64,000 nt of DNA from Desulfofarcimen acetoxidans DSM 771 (GTDB lineage: Bacteria > Bacillota > Desulfotomaculia > Desulfotomaculales > Desulfofarciminaceae): positions 3,472,001-3,536,000 of the forward strand of contig NC_013216.1 of NCBI RefSeq assembly GCF_000024205.1, in the 5' to 3' direction. The translations under genes and the position numbers were made by a program. The notes below the pieces were generated by a model. It was given only the letters and a program-made list of their open reading frames with translations, was not told the DNA's origin and did not search any database. Positions within the stretch are counted from its first letter, which is position 1; every line of letters begins with the position of its first letter. Of the stretch, positions 1 to 7,395 are shown piece after piece.

Positions 1-102
1 AGCGTCTGCATGATTAATACCTAATTTACGCATCATTGCCGCTCCAGTTTCAGGTGAAATCCGTCTGTCATCATAATAGTAAATGCCGCATATAGCGCTC
101 AT
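1..102 (-). CDS. Asparagine synthetase-like lasso peptide cyclase (C protein), 5' end only
   Basis: Only the first 34 codons lie in the window; the gene runs off the left edge. The start MSAICGIYYYDD has the Cys-Gly-Ile of class II glutamine amidotransferase domains, as found at the N-terminus of asparagine synthetase B and of lasso peptide cyclases. In lasso clusters this protein adenylates an Asp or Glu side chain of the core peptide and closes the macrolactam ring. It follows a precursor-like gene and the B1 and B2 genes on the same strand, which supports the cyclase role over primary asparagine synthesis. The ATP-binding synthetase domain is not visible. Confidence 0.75.
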   Translation of the reverse strand, partial: MSAICGIYYYDDRRISPETGAAMMRKLGINHADA

Positions 103-184
103 AGCTTTTTACCGCCATTTTTAATTATAAATAACACAACTAATAATACAAATAATTAGCATTTTAGTTGGTATTTCCCTCAAT

Positions 185-337
185 TTATGAGACATGATCA
201 GTATGTTCGGTGTCATACATACAATCACTACCGCCATTAACTTTATACACTATATGATCTTCCGTGTTTTTAACATTAATCTCGGTAACTTGAGGCTCAG
301 ACCATGGCTGTTTTTTACTTTGTATCAATTTTTCCAT
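185..337 (-). CDS. Candidate lasso peptide precursor (A), 50 aa
   Basis: This short gene was translated by hand. It starts at an ATG at 337 preceded by a strong AAAGGGGG ribosome site and ends at TAA 185-187. The first half (W12, P15, V17, I20, V22, T25) fits the spaced W-x-x-P...V...T pattern of leaders bound by PqqD-like B1 proteins. The second half has Gly35-Gly36, then Asp42 and Glu44, so a ring from Gly35 to Asp42 (8 residues), or from Gly36 to Asp42 or Glu44 (7 or 9 residues), is possible. The peptide ends in Ser50, as in paeninodin-type peptides whose C-terminal serine is phosphorylated by a cluster kinase. The usual Thr two residues before the core is not next to Gly35, so the cleavage site is uncertain. 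Confidence 0.65.
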   Translation of the reverse strand: MEKLIQSKKQPWSEPQVTEINVKNTEDHIVYKVNGGSDCMYDTEHTDHVS

Positions 338-359
338 TATAAAACCCCCTTTGAGTCAT

Positions 360-821
360 CTAAATTTTTATATAATCAGCAAATTTACCTACTACAACAA
401 ACCGTTCCCTACCATATCCACCGGTTACTATCGTCTCACCACATCTTAACCAGGCATGAGCCACTAAACTATTTCCTTCATCCCTACGTACTCCGAGGTA
501 AAGCGTATTAGCTATGCCTTGCTGTCGAAGTATTATTTTACCTACTACCGCCTGAACCAGACACTTGCTTTCCCAAGGAGTAAAGAAACTCACCGTTTCA
601 ACTAACCAACCAACTCTTCTGGCTGCTTCGAGCATAATAACATCTTCCTCAACTGGCGATTCTCCCATATGTTTCCCGAGAACAGGAGAAAACCATCTAA
701 AAGGCAACAGCAAGATAAACAATCGCACAACACCTGTCAGTAAAAAAGCTTCTATAAACAAAAACTGTTCCTTATATGGCAAAGCCAAGAATTTATTTAA
801 CCGTTTGAGCAATATCAACAA
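360..821 (-). CDS. Lasso peptide biosynthesis B2 protein (transglutaminase-like leader peptidase)
   Basis: 153 residues, the usual size for a stand-alone B2 protein. A hydrophobic N-terminal stretch (about residues 20-44) is followed by the transglutaminase-like core: Cys87 in the SKCLVQAV motif, the LYLGVRR strand, and His122 in AHAW. Cys and His are two of the catalytic residues of this family, which cuts the leader from the precursor with help from B1. The start (TTG at 821) overlaps the end of the B1 gene by 29 nt, and the precursor begins 22 nt downstream of the stop. Family assignment is firm; the substrate is inferred from position. Confidence 0.88.
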   Translation of the reverse strand: MLILLKRLNKFLALPYKEQFLFIEAFLLTGVVRLFILLLPFRWFSPVLGKHMGESPVEEDVIMLEAARRVGWLVETVSFFTPWESKCLVQAVVGKIILRQQGIANTLYLGVRRDEGNSLVAHAWLRCGETIVTGGYGRERFVVVGKFADYIKI

Positions 822-1089
822 GTCCTTTATTATAGAGTCTACTTACAAAAGACAATACATCACGCTGACAATTTCCTTCATCCACATCGTATTCTTTTAT
901 CAGCGCTGTCACTAACTCTTGCACTGTATTGGGCTGCTCCAGCAAAAGCCATATACTGCTGCCGATACTATTTAGTCCATATATCTCTCCTTTTTCAATA
1001 TTTAGCATATATTTTTCCCCGTTCATACCTGCGACTACCAATCCTTTAGCCTTAGCTATAGTACTACCCAGTCCGATTTGCAACCCCAT
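793..1089 (-). CDS. PqqD-like RiPP recognition protein (lasso B1)
   Basis: 98 residues with the PqqD/RRE pattern: a YMLN strand, GSSIWLLLEQP, TVQELVTALIKEY, then a C-terminal winged-helix part ending RLYNKGLV. Stand-alone proteins of this kind bind the leader peptide and deliver it to the B2 protease. It starts at ATG 1089 behind an AGAGG ribosome site and overlaps the B2 gene, so the two are probably translated together. The order kinase, B1, B2, precursor, cyclase matches paeninodin-type lasso clusters in content. Confidence 0.88.
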   Translation of the reverse strand: MGLQIGLGSTIAKAKGLVVAGMNGEKYMLNIEKGEIYGLNSIGSSIWLLLEQPNTVQELVTALIKEYDVDEGNCQRDVLSFVSRLYNKGLVDIAQTVK

Positions 1090-1118
1090 ATCTCACAAAC
1101 CTCTTTCTGTTTTTAGTA

Positions 1119-2069
1119 TTATAAATGCGCTGCAAGCGAGCAATCAGCTATGTCCTGATTTATTAAACGTACCTGTTCCTCCAGAGAAAACAGCCCTTCA
1201 GGTCTGGTCAGACGGGAAACACTTACCTGTCTTGCTACAGCTATACATAGTTTAAAATAAACCTCCATTAACCCTAGCCCTTTAATTAGCCAGCAACGGT
1301 AAGTGTGTTTCAATAACACTGCCAGTTTATCCATACCCCAAAGTGGCTTAAGTGTCACATCACGGCAACTTTCCGCTCTAAGTTCGTATACAGCAACCAG
1401 TGAAACAGGCGATTGGATGAAGCCATTATGTACAGGAATACTATATTTTTTCTTCTCAATCCCATTATAAACCGGTGCCAGTTGTGCAGTATCAAGCCCT
1501 ATTTCTTCTGCACTGTCCCGCCACAGTTTCTGCTGTGGGTAGGCGGATTGCACCAATGCAGCACCATCGGATTTTAGTGTCACCGCCGCCACGTCATCTG
1601 TTAAAAAAGAATAACCACGTTGTCTGAAGGCAGCTAATAGTGTAGATTTACCTGCACCTGATGCCCCTGTAAAAATTACACCGCATCCATTGATAACTAC
1701 AGCACTACCATGTATAGGCAAAATTCCTCTCTGCAGAAGCAAAGCTCCAAAAGAAGTGCCTAATAGAAAGAGGCGTACAATATGCTCTTCAGTCCGCTTA
1801 GCAGGATTAACAACGATACGGTTTCCATTTGTAACGTAATAACGGCCTATACCCTGAACTTGAAAAAGAAATTGGTTTTTTGCAACTTGATAGGTGTCAG
1901 TTTTCTCAACAGGGTTTAAAATATTGATAGGAACTTTACCATAACTAATACAAATATCAGGTGTACAAATAGAAGCAGGTAAAAGCTCTGGCAATAAAAA
2001 ATCTGACATTATGTAAAGGCCAAAAGCTGTATAAAAGAATTTATCACTATTGCAGTTATTCAGTAACAT
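1119..2069 (-). CDS. HPr kinase-like P-loop protein of the lasso cluster
   Basis: About 316 residues. The HPr kinase/phosphorylase C-terminal core is recognisable from the Walker A motif GASGAGKS (about 135-142), the preceding LPIHGSAV strand and a downstream LTDDVA segment. HPr-kinase-like proteins in paeninodin-type clusters phosphorylate the C-terminal serine of the lasso precursor, and the candidate precursor here ends in serine. I chose ATG 2069 because AGGAGG lies 9 nt upstream; a longer TTG-started form to 2096 has no good ribosome site. It sits 20 nt upstream of the B1 gene in the same orientation. Function is inferred from family and neighbours; a regulatory kinase is the alternative. 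Confidence 0.8.
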   Translation of the reverse strand: MLLNNCNSDKFFYTAFGLYIMSDFLLPELLPASICTPDICISYGKVPINILNPVEKTDTYQVAKNQFLFQVQGIGRYYVTNGNRIVVNPAKRTEEHIVRLFLLGTSFGALLLQRGILPIHGSAVVINGCGVIFTGASGAGKSTLLAAFRQRGYSFLTDDVAAVTLKSDGAALVQSAYPQQKLWRDSAEEIGLDTAQLAPVYNGIEKKKYSIPVHNGFIQSPVSLVAVYELRAESCRDVTLKPLWGMDKLAVLLKHTYRCWLIKGLGLMEVYFKLCIAVARQVSVSRLTRPEGLFSLEEQVRLINQDIADCSLAAHL

Positions 2070-2114
2070 ACCATATACCCTCCTGATGCGCCACAATAAA
2101 TGGATTCTGCTTAT

Positions 2115-2789
2115 TTAGATGCAGTTAGTTATTAAACCGTTTTTATAAGAGTAAACTATGGCCTGGGATCTATTTTGTTGTCCAAGTTTACGTAAAATAT
2201 TACTAACATGGGTTTTTACTGTTGGTTCACTGATAAATAGCCTTTTGGCAATCTCTCGGTTAGAAAGGCTTATAGCTATTAACTGCAATATTTCCATTTC
2301 CCTGCGAGTTAAGGTATTACCATTGGCAAGATTACCTTTCATAACATAGTTATTTGTTAATTCTTCATCAGTTTCAATAAATGAAATCATTTTTTTTAAG
2401 GAAGCAGGTATGTAAAACAATCCGGCAATACAGGCCAATTCAACAGCTTTTACTAAACAACCCCTTGTAATTCCTTTTTGTATACAACTATCCACGTATT
2501 TAAGCATCTCTTCATATATACTCTCACAATGCTTTTTTTCCAGTAAGGCAAATACTAATGTAAAAGCACAATTATTTTTTAACTGCTTAATCTCTTCGAT
2601 GTATTTTTTTTCATCATCAAATACATCAAATAATATAACATCTGGTTGAAAAAAACTGGCTTTATCATTTATCTCCGCTAATGGAAAACTACCCAGCACG
2701 TTAAAAGCGCTTTCCGAAGAAAAAATAGCTGACAGGCAATTTCTAGAATAAGGATTTTCACTCATTATAGCTATACGAATATTACCCAT
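2115..2789 (-). CDS. NarL/LuxR-type regulator, first gene of the lasso cluster
   Basis: 224 residues: a receiver-like domain (about 1-125) with the candidate acceptor Asp in ILFDVFDD, then a GerE/LuxR helix-turn-helix near 162-220 (LTRREMEIL, SNREIAKRLF, VKTHVSNILRKLG). The usual acidic pocket near residue 10 is replaced by MSEN, so phosphorylation may be altered. No histidine kinase is visible in the window. It is the first gene of the minus-strand lasso run and is closely related to the protein at 4223-4894, sharing the VKTHVSNILRKLGQQNR segment. It is the likely pathway regulator. Confidence 0.88.
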   Translation of the reverse strand: MGNIRIAIMSENPYSRNCLSAIFSSESAFNVLGSFPLAEINDKASFFQPDVILFDVFDDEKKYIEEIKQLKNNCAFTLVFALLEKKHCESIYEEMLKYVDSCIQKGITRGCLVKAVELACIAGLFYIPASLKKMISFIETDEELTNNYVMKGNLANGNTLTRREMEILQLIAISLSNREIAKRLFISEPTVKTHVSNILRKLGQQNRSQAIVYSYKNGLITNCI

Positions 2790-2892
2790 TTATCTATACA
2801 CCTTCCCACACATATAATTCTAATACTAAGTTTAGAAGACAATATAATCTTTTGATATAATACCATAAAGGCCATAAAGCATGTATTATCCA

Positions 2893-2927
2893 CAGGTATG
2901 ATTAATATTAGTGAAAACTCATACCTG
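2893..2927 (-). promoter_or_regulatory. Inverted repeat upstream of the lasso regulator gene
   Basis: Perfect 9-bp arms CAGGTATGA and TCATACCTG are separated by 17 bp, about 105 bp upstream of the regulator's start codon. Size and position suit a dimeric regulator's operator. No function can be read directly. Confidence 0.4.
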
Positions 2928-3023
2928 ATATTAGTTATAAAATAAAATGACTAATCTATATTTAACAATTTTAATCCTCTCGTAATATAAAATACATACT
3001 TAACCAATAGCTTGCATATAATT

Positions 3024-3060
3024 TATAATACCAGGGTATGACTATCTCCCTGGTATTATA
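3024..3060. terminator. 13-bp perfect hairpin between 3077 gene and lasso regulator
   Basis: TATAATACCAGGG pairs perfectly with CCCTGGTATTATA around an 11-nt loop. It lies just downstream of the stop of the hypothetical gene at 3077-3562, where a terminator is expected. The T tract on the minus strand is poor, so termination efficiency is unsure. Confidence 0.55.
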
Positions 3061-3076
3061 AAAAATCTTGTATTCC

Positions 3077-3562
3077 TCAATACAACTCATTTAGTTTTTT
3101 ATTAATATTATGCAAAACTATTTCAAGACTTTTATAAAGAGTATTTGGCAGTTTGCAACCTAAAAAGTTAGTAGCATTAACAAAACTTAATATCACTGCA
3201 ACCCTAAGTTCCTCCATATAACACTTATTTTCTCTTGACAACATATATATGGTCTCTAGTATTTTCAGAGCAGTTTTTTCAGGATCATAAAAATCAAGAT
3301 TATTACCGTTTTCTAATATATCACAAATATACTTTGCTTCTTCTAGCAAAAATGAATTTATAATTATTATGAATGCATTAAATACTTCCGATGAGATTGA
3401 TTTTTGCTCATTATGCGCTAAAAATTCATATGTACTCTTTTTATTAGTATCGTAAATAAATTGTTTTTCAAAATAATTGTTATTATCAAAATTATTAATC
3501 TCCTTTTGATACTTAACGAAAACGTCTCTCATCACTGCATTTTTAATTATTTTATCTTTCAA
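3077..3562 (-). CDS. Hypothetical protein, 161 aa
   Basis: I do not recognise this protein. It is very rich in Asn, Lys, Ile and Glu, has no signal peptide or membrane segment, and looks mainly helical. The body (about 60-160) reads as alternating helices around SSEVFNAF, EEAKYICDILE and ILETIYML. It lies 46 nt downstream of a receiver-only protein on the same strand and ends before a hairpin, so the two may be co-transcribed. AT-rich codon use matches the whole left end of the window. A partner of the neighbouring regulator is possible but unsupported. Confidence 0.55.
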   Translation of the reverse strand: MKDKIIKNAVMRDVFVKYQKEINNFDNNNYFEKQFIYDTNKKSTYEFLAHNEQKSISSEVFNAFIIIINSFLLEEAKYICDILENGNNLDFYDPEKTALKILETIYMLSRENKCYMEELRVAVILSFVNATNFLGCKLPNTLYKSLEIVLHNINKKLNELY

Positions 3563-3608
3563 TATTTAACAGCACCACCAATTTTAATATTTTTCATTTT
3601 GAAACAGT

Positions 3609-4067
3609 TTAGGATTTTAGCAGAAATATATCTTTTTTATCTTCTTGTATTTCCTTCACTATATTCTTTAAAGAACCAAGAAAGAAGAAATGTCCTGAGT
3701 AACAAATTAACTGTAACGCTTTCAATAAAAACCTTGGTAATATCGGATGTTGAAGGTAACCATCACAAATGTATAAAAACTCTTTTTGTATTTCTTGATT
3801 AATTGGTTGTTCTGAAACTATTATTATTTTTGTCCAACTACATAATTTTTTTAGTTTAATTAATATGTCGTATTCAAACTCTTCAATATGATTAATTGAA
3901 AATATTTCATAAATAAGAAAGTCCGGCTGTAATTTGACGGCTTCCTCTAGTACATCGGCACCTTCACATCCCACAATTTCAATATTTTCAATAGAATCTA
4001 AAATTAATGATATTCCTTCACGTGTAACAATATTATTTTTAATAACTATAAGTCTCATTTTTATCAT
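3609..4067 (-). CDS. Receiver-like protein without DNA-binding domain
   Basis: 152 residues matching the N-terminal two thirds of the NarL-type regulators at 2115 and 4223: the start RLIVIKNNIVTREG, the LQPDFLIYEIF strand and the LLKALQLICYSGHFFF segment align with them. The LuxR helix-turn-helix is absent and the ORF stops soon after the receiver. The acceptor Asp appears replaced (LIYEIF). ATG 4067 has AAGGAG 9 nt upstream, so it looks translated. It may be a decoy or dimer partner of its paralogues, or a decayed regulator. Confidence 0.65.
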   Translation of the reverse strand: MIKMRLIVIKNNIVTREGISLILDSIENIEIVGCEGADVLEEAVKLQPDFLIYEIFSINHIEEFEYDILIKLKKLCSWTKIIIVSEQPINQEIQKEFLYICDGYLQHPILPRFLLKALQLICYSGHFFFLGSLKNIVKEIQEDKKDIFLLKS

Positions 4068-4091
4068 AATATTTTCTCCTTATAAATAATT

Positions 4092-4122
4092 AAAAAACAA
4101 AAGCCCCTATAATAGAGGCTTT
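4092..4122 (-). terminator. Intrinsic terminator after the 4223-4894 regulator
   Basis: On the minus strand an AAAGCCTC / GGGGCTTT stem with a 7-nt loop is followed by a T-rich run. It lies between the regulator gene and the receiver-only gene, so these are probably separate transcription units. Confidence 0.7.
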
Positions 4123-4222
4123 ATTTGTTAGAAATATATATTATTTTTTATTTTCCAACAATCAACCAAAAGGATGAATTTGTTATTACAACTTCATAAT
4201 TAAACACTTCACTATGTTATAA

Positions 4223-4894
4223 TTATAAAGAATTATTTATTAGGCCAGTTGCTATAGAATATAATATAGCTTGAGCTCTATTTTGCTGGCCTAACTTACG
4301 CAGTATATTGCTGACGTGAGTCTTCACTGTAGGTAGACTTATGTACAACATACCGGCTATTTCAGTGTTTGAATGATTTTGAGACATCAGTTTCAGTATT
4401 TCCATTTCTCGCTTGGATAGGTTTTCACAACTCTCTACTACACTATTTTTCATTTTATGTATATTATTTTTTTTAGAACTGTTAAATGAAACCATATTTT
4501 TTACAAATCCGGGGAGACAAAAAAGACCCGTATAACAGGAGAGCTCTACTATTTTAACCAAATATCCACTCAAAACTCCCTTAGGTATATAACCATCTAA
4601 ACCTTGATTCAATACTTTTGCGATTTCTTCCGACTTTTTATTATCTATTATTGATAATACCAAACTATATGGACACTCGCTTTTAATCTTTTTTATCAAC
4701 AACATATATATTGATATATCACCTACTATGTTAATTAGTACTACATCAGGTTGTAACAAGACTAATTTATTTATCGCTTCATCAATGGAATAACCACCTA
4801 ACATATCAAACATGCTTTCCAAAGAAAAAATAGATACTAAACCGCGTCTTGACGAAATATCTTCAGCTACTATTAAAATTCTGATTATATCCAA
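4223..4894 (-). CDS. NarL/LuxR-type regulator, paralogue of the lasso regulator
   Basis: 223 residues: a receiver-like domain with candidate acceptor region LLQPDVVLINIVGD (Asn where Asp is usual) and a C-terminal LuxR domain (LSKREMEIL, NTEIAGMLY, VKTHVSNILRKLG). It resembles the regulator at 2115-2789 along its whole length and likely arose by duplication. The start is TTG at 4894 behind an AGGGGG ribosome site. An IS630 element begins about 20 bp upstream, so the original promoter has been displaced and any expression must come from inside the insertion. Confidence 0.85.
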   Translation of the reverse strand: MDIIRILIVAEDISSRRGLVSIFSLESMFDMLGGYSIDEAINKLVLLQPDVVLINIVGDISIYMLLIKKIKSECPYSLVLSIIDNKKSEEIAKVLNQGLDGYIPKGVLSGYLVKIVELSCYTGLFCLPGFVKNMVSFNSSKKNNIHKMKNSVVESCENLSKREMEILKLMSQNHSNTEIAGMLYISLPTVKTHVSNILRKLGQQNRAQAILYSIATGLINNSL

Positions 4895-4947
4895 GGCAAT
4901 ATTCCCCCTGAACTATATAGAACCGAAATAATAAATATCGTTATAAA

Positions 4948-5451
4948 TTAAACGCAAAGTCTCTTTTTCACATCTTCCGAACAGCATTTGATTTCCTCTA
5001 AAAACGAGTCAACAGATTTTTGAATTTCTGAAGCATTTTTATGAAAGCGATTATAAATAGCTGTATTTTTTAACCATTTCCATAACTCTTCTATGCAATT
5101 CAGATTGGGTGAGTAGGGTGGAAGAAATTTCAAAAACAGATGATCCTTATGCTCGTCTAAAAAGTCTTTAAGTAATTTTGCATGATGAACTCTTGCATTA
5201 TCAAGAACAATGTAAATTTTAGAAATGTCATCTTTTAAAAAATGTGATACCAATTTTTTAAGAAAATCTTTGAATTTTTCTGCATTGATTTTGTCATAAT
5301 TTACACAAAAAACTTTACCCGTATAGTAGTTTAAAGCACCGTATAATGTAACTTTTGCATGGTGTCCATAGGTCTTAATCTTTTTTTGCTCACCTTTTGG
5401 GAACCATGCTCGTTGTAAACCTTGATAGTCCCTAATGTGAGATGCATCCAC
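4948..5451 (-). CDS. IS630 transposase, DDE catalytic part (orfB)
   Basis: Second half of the transposase. It has VDASH (first acidic residue), IVLDNARVHHA (second) and PPYSPNLNCIEELWKWLK, the IS630 signature with the last Glu. The natural protein is probably a fusion: the frame is open upstream to the A7 run at 5480-5486, where a -1 slip from orfA would add about ten residues including the ILLYVD strand. As an isolated ORF it starts at the ATG just after that strand's Val and has no clear ribosome site. Confidence 0.85.
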   Translation of the reverse strand: MDASHIRDYQGLQRAWFPKGEQKKIKTYGHHAKVTLYGALNYYTGKVFCVNYDKINAEKFKDFLKKLVSHFLKDDISKIYIVLDNARVHHAKLLKDFLDEHKDHLFLKFLPPYSPNLNCIEELWKWLKNTAIYNRFHKNASEIQKSVDSFLEEIKCCSEDVKKRLCV

Positions 5452-5470
5452 ATATAGGAGTATTTCACAT

Positions 5471-5998
5471 TCAGTGAGATTTTTTTAACTCTTCCAGCTC
5501 ATCTTGAAAAGCTTTTTGCTTTTCCGGATCAGCTTTGGCTAATACATAAGTGGGACGATTATAACGAAAATCCATCTTAAGAAGCATGCGCCAAACACCA
5601 TCTGATGTATATTTAATGCCGTATGTATCATGAATGTAAGCAGCGAGGGTTTTACAATTCCAAGTAGTATGGGTACTAAAACCAACCTCTGATGGTGATT
5701 TTTTCAGTACCTCTTTGACCTCTTCTTTTTGTTCATTGGTTAGCCTTGGCGGTCTTCCCGGTTTTTTTGATACATGAAGCAGTTTTTCAACTCCACCTTC
5801 ATTAAAGTAAGCAACGTATTTTCTTATGGTTTGTTCACTTATATCAAGATATTCGGCAATCTGCTTTGCTTGTCTCCCTTTCATGACAAGAATGACAGCT
5901 TGAACTCTGCATCTTAGTTTATATGGTGTTTCTCTTTTTATCTTATTCAAATCCTCAATGGTTAAATTTTGTGGATTGTTTAAATGCAATTTCCTCAT
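5471..5998 (-). CDS. IS630 transposase, helix-turn-helix part (orfA)
   Basis: About 175 residues with two helix-turn-helix units: QAKQIAEYLDISEQTIRKY (DNA binding), then the GRPPRLT linker and the winged-helix part with the Trp of GVWRMLLKM. This N-terminal half binds the transposon ends. ATG 5998 was chosen because GGGAGGGG stands about 10 nt upstream. It ends at TGA 5471-5473, a few codons after the A7 slip site, and continues functionally into the DDE ORF. Confidence 0.82.
   Translation of the reverse strand: MRKLHLNNPQNLTIEDLNKIKRETPYKLRCRVQAVILVMKGRQAKQIAEYLDISEQTIRKYVAYFNEGGVEKLLHVSKKPGRPPRLTNEQKEEVKEVLKKSPSEVGFSTHTTWNCKTLAAYIHDTYGIKYTSDGVWRMLLKMDFRYNRPTYVLAKADPEKQKAFQDELEELKKSH
5480..5486 (-). 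promoter_or_regulatory. Candidate -1 ribosomal frameshift site in the IS630 transposase
   Basis: Seven consecutive A residues on the coding strand, read TTA-AAA-AAA-TCT in orfA, lie three codons before its stop. A -1 slip puts ribosomes in the orfB frame, which is open and encodes the ILLYVDAS strand carrying the first catalytic Asp. Confidence 0.6.
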
Positions 5999-6083
5999 GG
6001 TAATAATACCCCTCCCCACACTTGATTCTATTTTACAGGATAGGAGTAAAAATTACCATTACTTTATTAATCGTTTCTATATA

Positions 6084-6731
6084 AATACAATCTAAATATA
6101 TTTACTTATACTACAGAACATTTTGCTTGCATATTAAAAAATCTGCTGCCAGTAATAGTATATTATTTGAGTGAAAAACCATCCGCGCTTCACTTTTCTA
6201 TCCATTAGCTATTTTTGAAAAATCTTCTCTTGCTTTTCAGTTAAACTAAATCTTTTGTTCTTCCTTCTCATAAATCAACTTACTCCCAATAGTCAGAAGT
6301 AATGACCTAAAAAATTCTTGCACCACGATAAATGTATTAATATATTCGGGGAATACATTATAATTAAATTAACAATTCATTTGTTGATTACTTGTCTAAT
6401 ATATTTCTTCTATGGTATAATATGTCATAAACTGCTGTGTTTAATGAAACGAAAAATGCAAAAAATTACTTTTTCGGTATTTATAATATTTCTTCCTGTA
6501 GGTATAAAAAATGCGCGATTTTAGGTATTATTATACAATAATAATAAAATTATGTATAGATAAACATTCAGACAATTTCCTTTCATAATTAAATTAATTT
6601 AAATTTTTCTGTTATATTTTCTAATTATTTTTTATATATTGTCGAAATATAATTTCATTTACTAATTATTATGATAAAATAACTCTTGGCTTAAGTAATA
6701 TCATTTTGACTGAAGGAGCTGGTTTTTCCCT
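6084..6731. other. AT-rich gap without a recognised gene
   Basis: About 650 bp. A 68-codon plus-strand ORF at 6318-6524 lacks a ribosome site and looks like chance AT-rich sequence. The right end should hold the promoter of the next gene, but I cannot place the boxes with confidence. Confidence 0.4.
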
Positions 6732-6968
6732 ATGCCGGAACAATACGGCTACATAGTTTTTCCTTCAACCCACGAAGCTATAAGAACCGAGAAGCTGCTG
6801 CAAAAACACGGCGCAGTCTTTACCATAGTACCCACACCGCGCAGCATCACAACCTCCTGCGGTATTTCCGTTCGTTTTAACCCGTCAGAAGAAAAAATCT
6901 TCAAGCAATTGCTTGAAGACTACGAGGTACAGACAGACGGTATCTACCTGCTGCCGAAAAACCGGTAG
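6732..6968 (+). CDS. DUF3343 family protein (putative Se/S carrier-like)
   Basis: 78 residues. The start EQYGYIVFPSTHEAIRTEKLL, the PTPRSITTSCG segment with the single conserved Cys, and the short C-terminal helix are typical of the DUF3343 family. Members are thiol-bearing small proteins often found near selenium, sulfur or redox genes; the biochemical role is unproven. ATG 6732 follows GAAGGAG. It stands apart from the next genes by about 120 bp and shares their orientation. Confidence 0.85.
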   Translation: MPEQYGYIVFPSTHEAIRTEKLLQKHGAVFTIVPTPRSITTSCGISVRFNPSEEKIFKQLLEDYEVQTDGIYLLPKNR

Positions 6969-7085
6969 ACATGTTGTAAAACAATTCATAATATTACAAA
7001 ATAATAGGCACAACTATATTGAAGCAGGAAGTTGCAACTTAACGGCGAAAACTTTAAGTTATTCAAATAAAAGGAGAGAACCAGC

Positions 7086-7385
7086 GTGACAAATCCGGCT
7101 AAAACCGATGAGAACCAGCGTGTCATAGTAACCGTGCTGGGAGCGGATCGTGTAGGAATTATCGCCGGCGTATCCGGCATACTGGCTGAAAACAATATCA
7201 ACATACTTGATATCAGCCAAACAACACTAAGAGAATTCTTCACCATGATCATGGTAGCGGACATGAAGCAGAGCAAAATCAACCTAAACACATTGAAAGC
7301 AAAACTTGCCGCATTGGGTGAAGAACTGGGAATGCGTATTGACGCCATGCACGAAGACGCCTTCCGTTTTATGCATCGCATATAG
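7086..7385 (+). CDS. ACT domain protein (UPF0237 type)
   Basis: 99 residues forming one ACT fold: [34 protein letters not shown], then [12 protein letters not shown] domains bind small ligands, often amino acids. Proteins of this type almost always precede a DUF711 gene, as here with a 10-nt gap, so the two probably act together. Start is GTG 7086 behind AAAAGGAG. Ligand unknown. Confidence 0.9.
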   Translation: MTNPAKTDENQRVIVTVLGADRVGIIAGVSGILAENNINILDISQTTLREFFTMIMVADMKQSKINLNTLKAKLAALGEELGMRIDAMHEDAFRFMHRI

Positions 7386-7395
7386 GGGGATAATA

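Larger units (their letters stand above)
4914..6083 (-). mobile_element. IS630-family insertion sequence with TA target duplication
   Basis: About 1.17 kb. The ends carry inverted repeats TATATAGAACCGA (4914-4926) and, reversed, TATATAGAAACGA (6071-6083), 12 of 13 identical, with TA at each outer edge as expected for this TA-targeting family. Inside are two overlapping-frame ORFs encoding a helix-turn-helix part and a DDE part. The repeats were found by eye, and the exact first base is uncertain by about 2 bp. Confidence 0.8.

Noticed and set aside
194-511. Plus-strand ORF of 105 codons over the lasso precursor and B2 genes
   Set aside because: It is antisense to genes with clear family matches and ribosome sites, and has no family features of its own.
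6160-6300. Short minus-strand frame beginning MRRKNKRFSL, resembling a transposase start
   Set aside because: Only about 20 codons to the first stop; too short to claim an IS remnant.
6318-6524. 68-codon ORF in the AT-rich gap
   Set aside because: No ribosome site, no recognisable domain, and composition equals the surrounding non-coding sequence.
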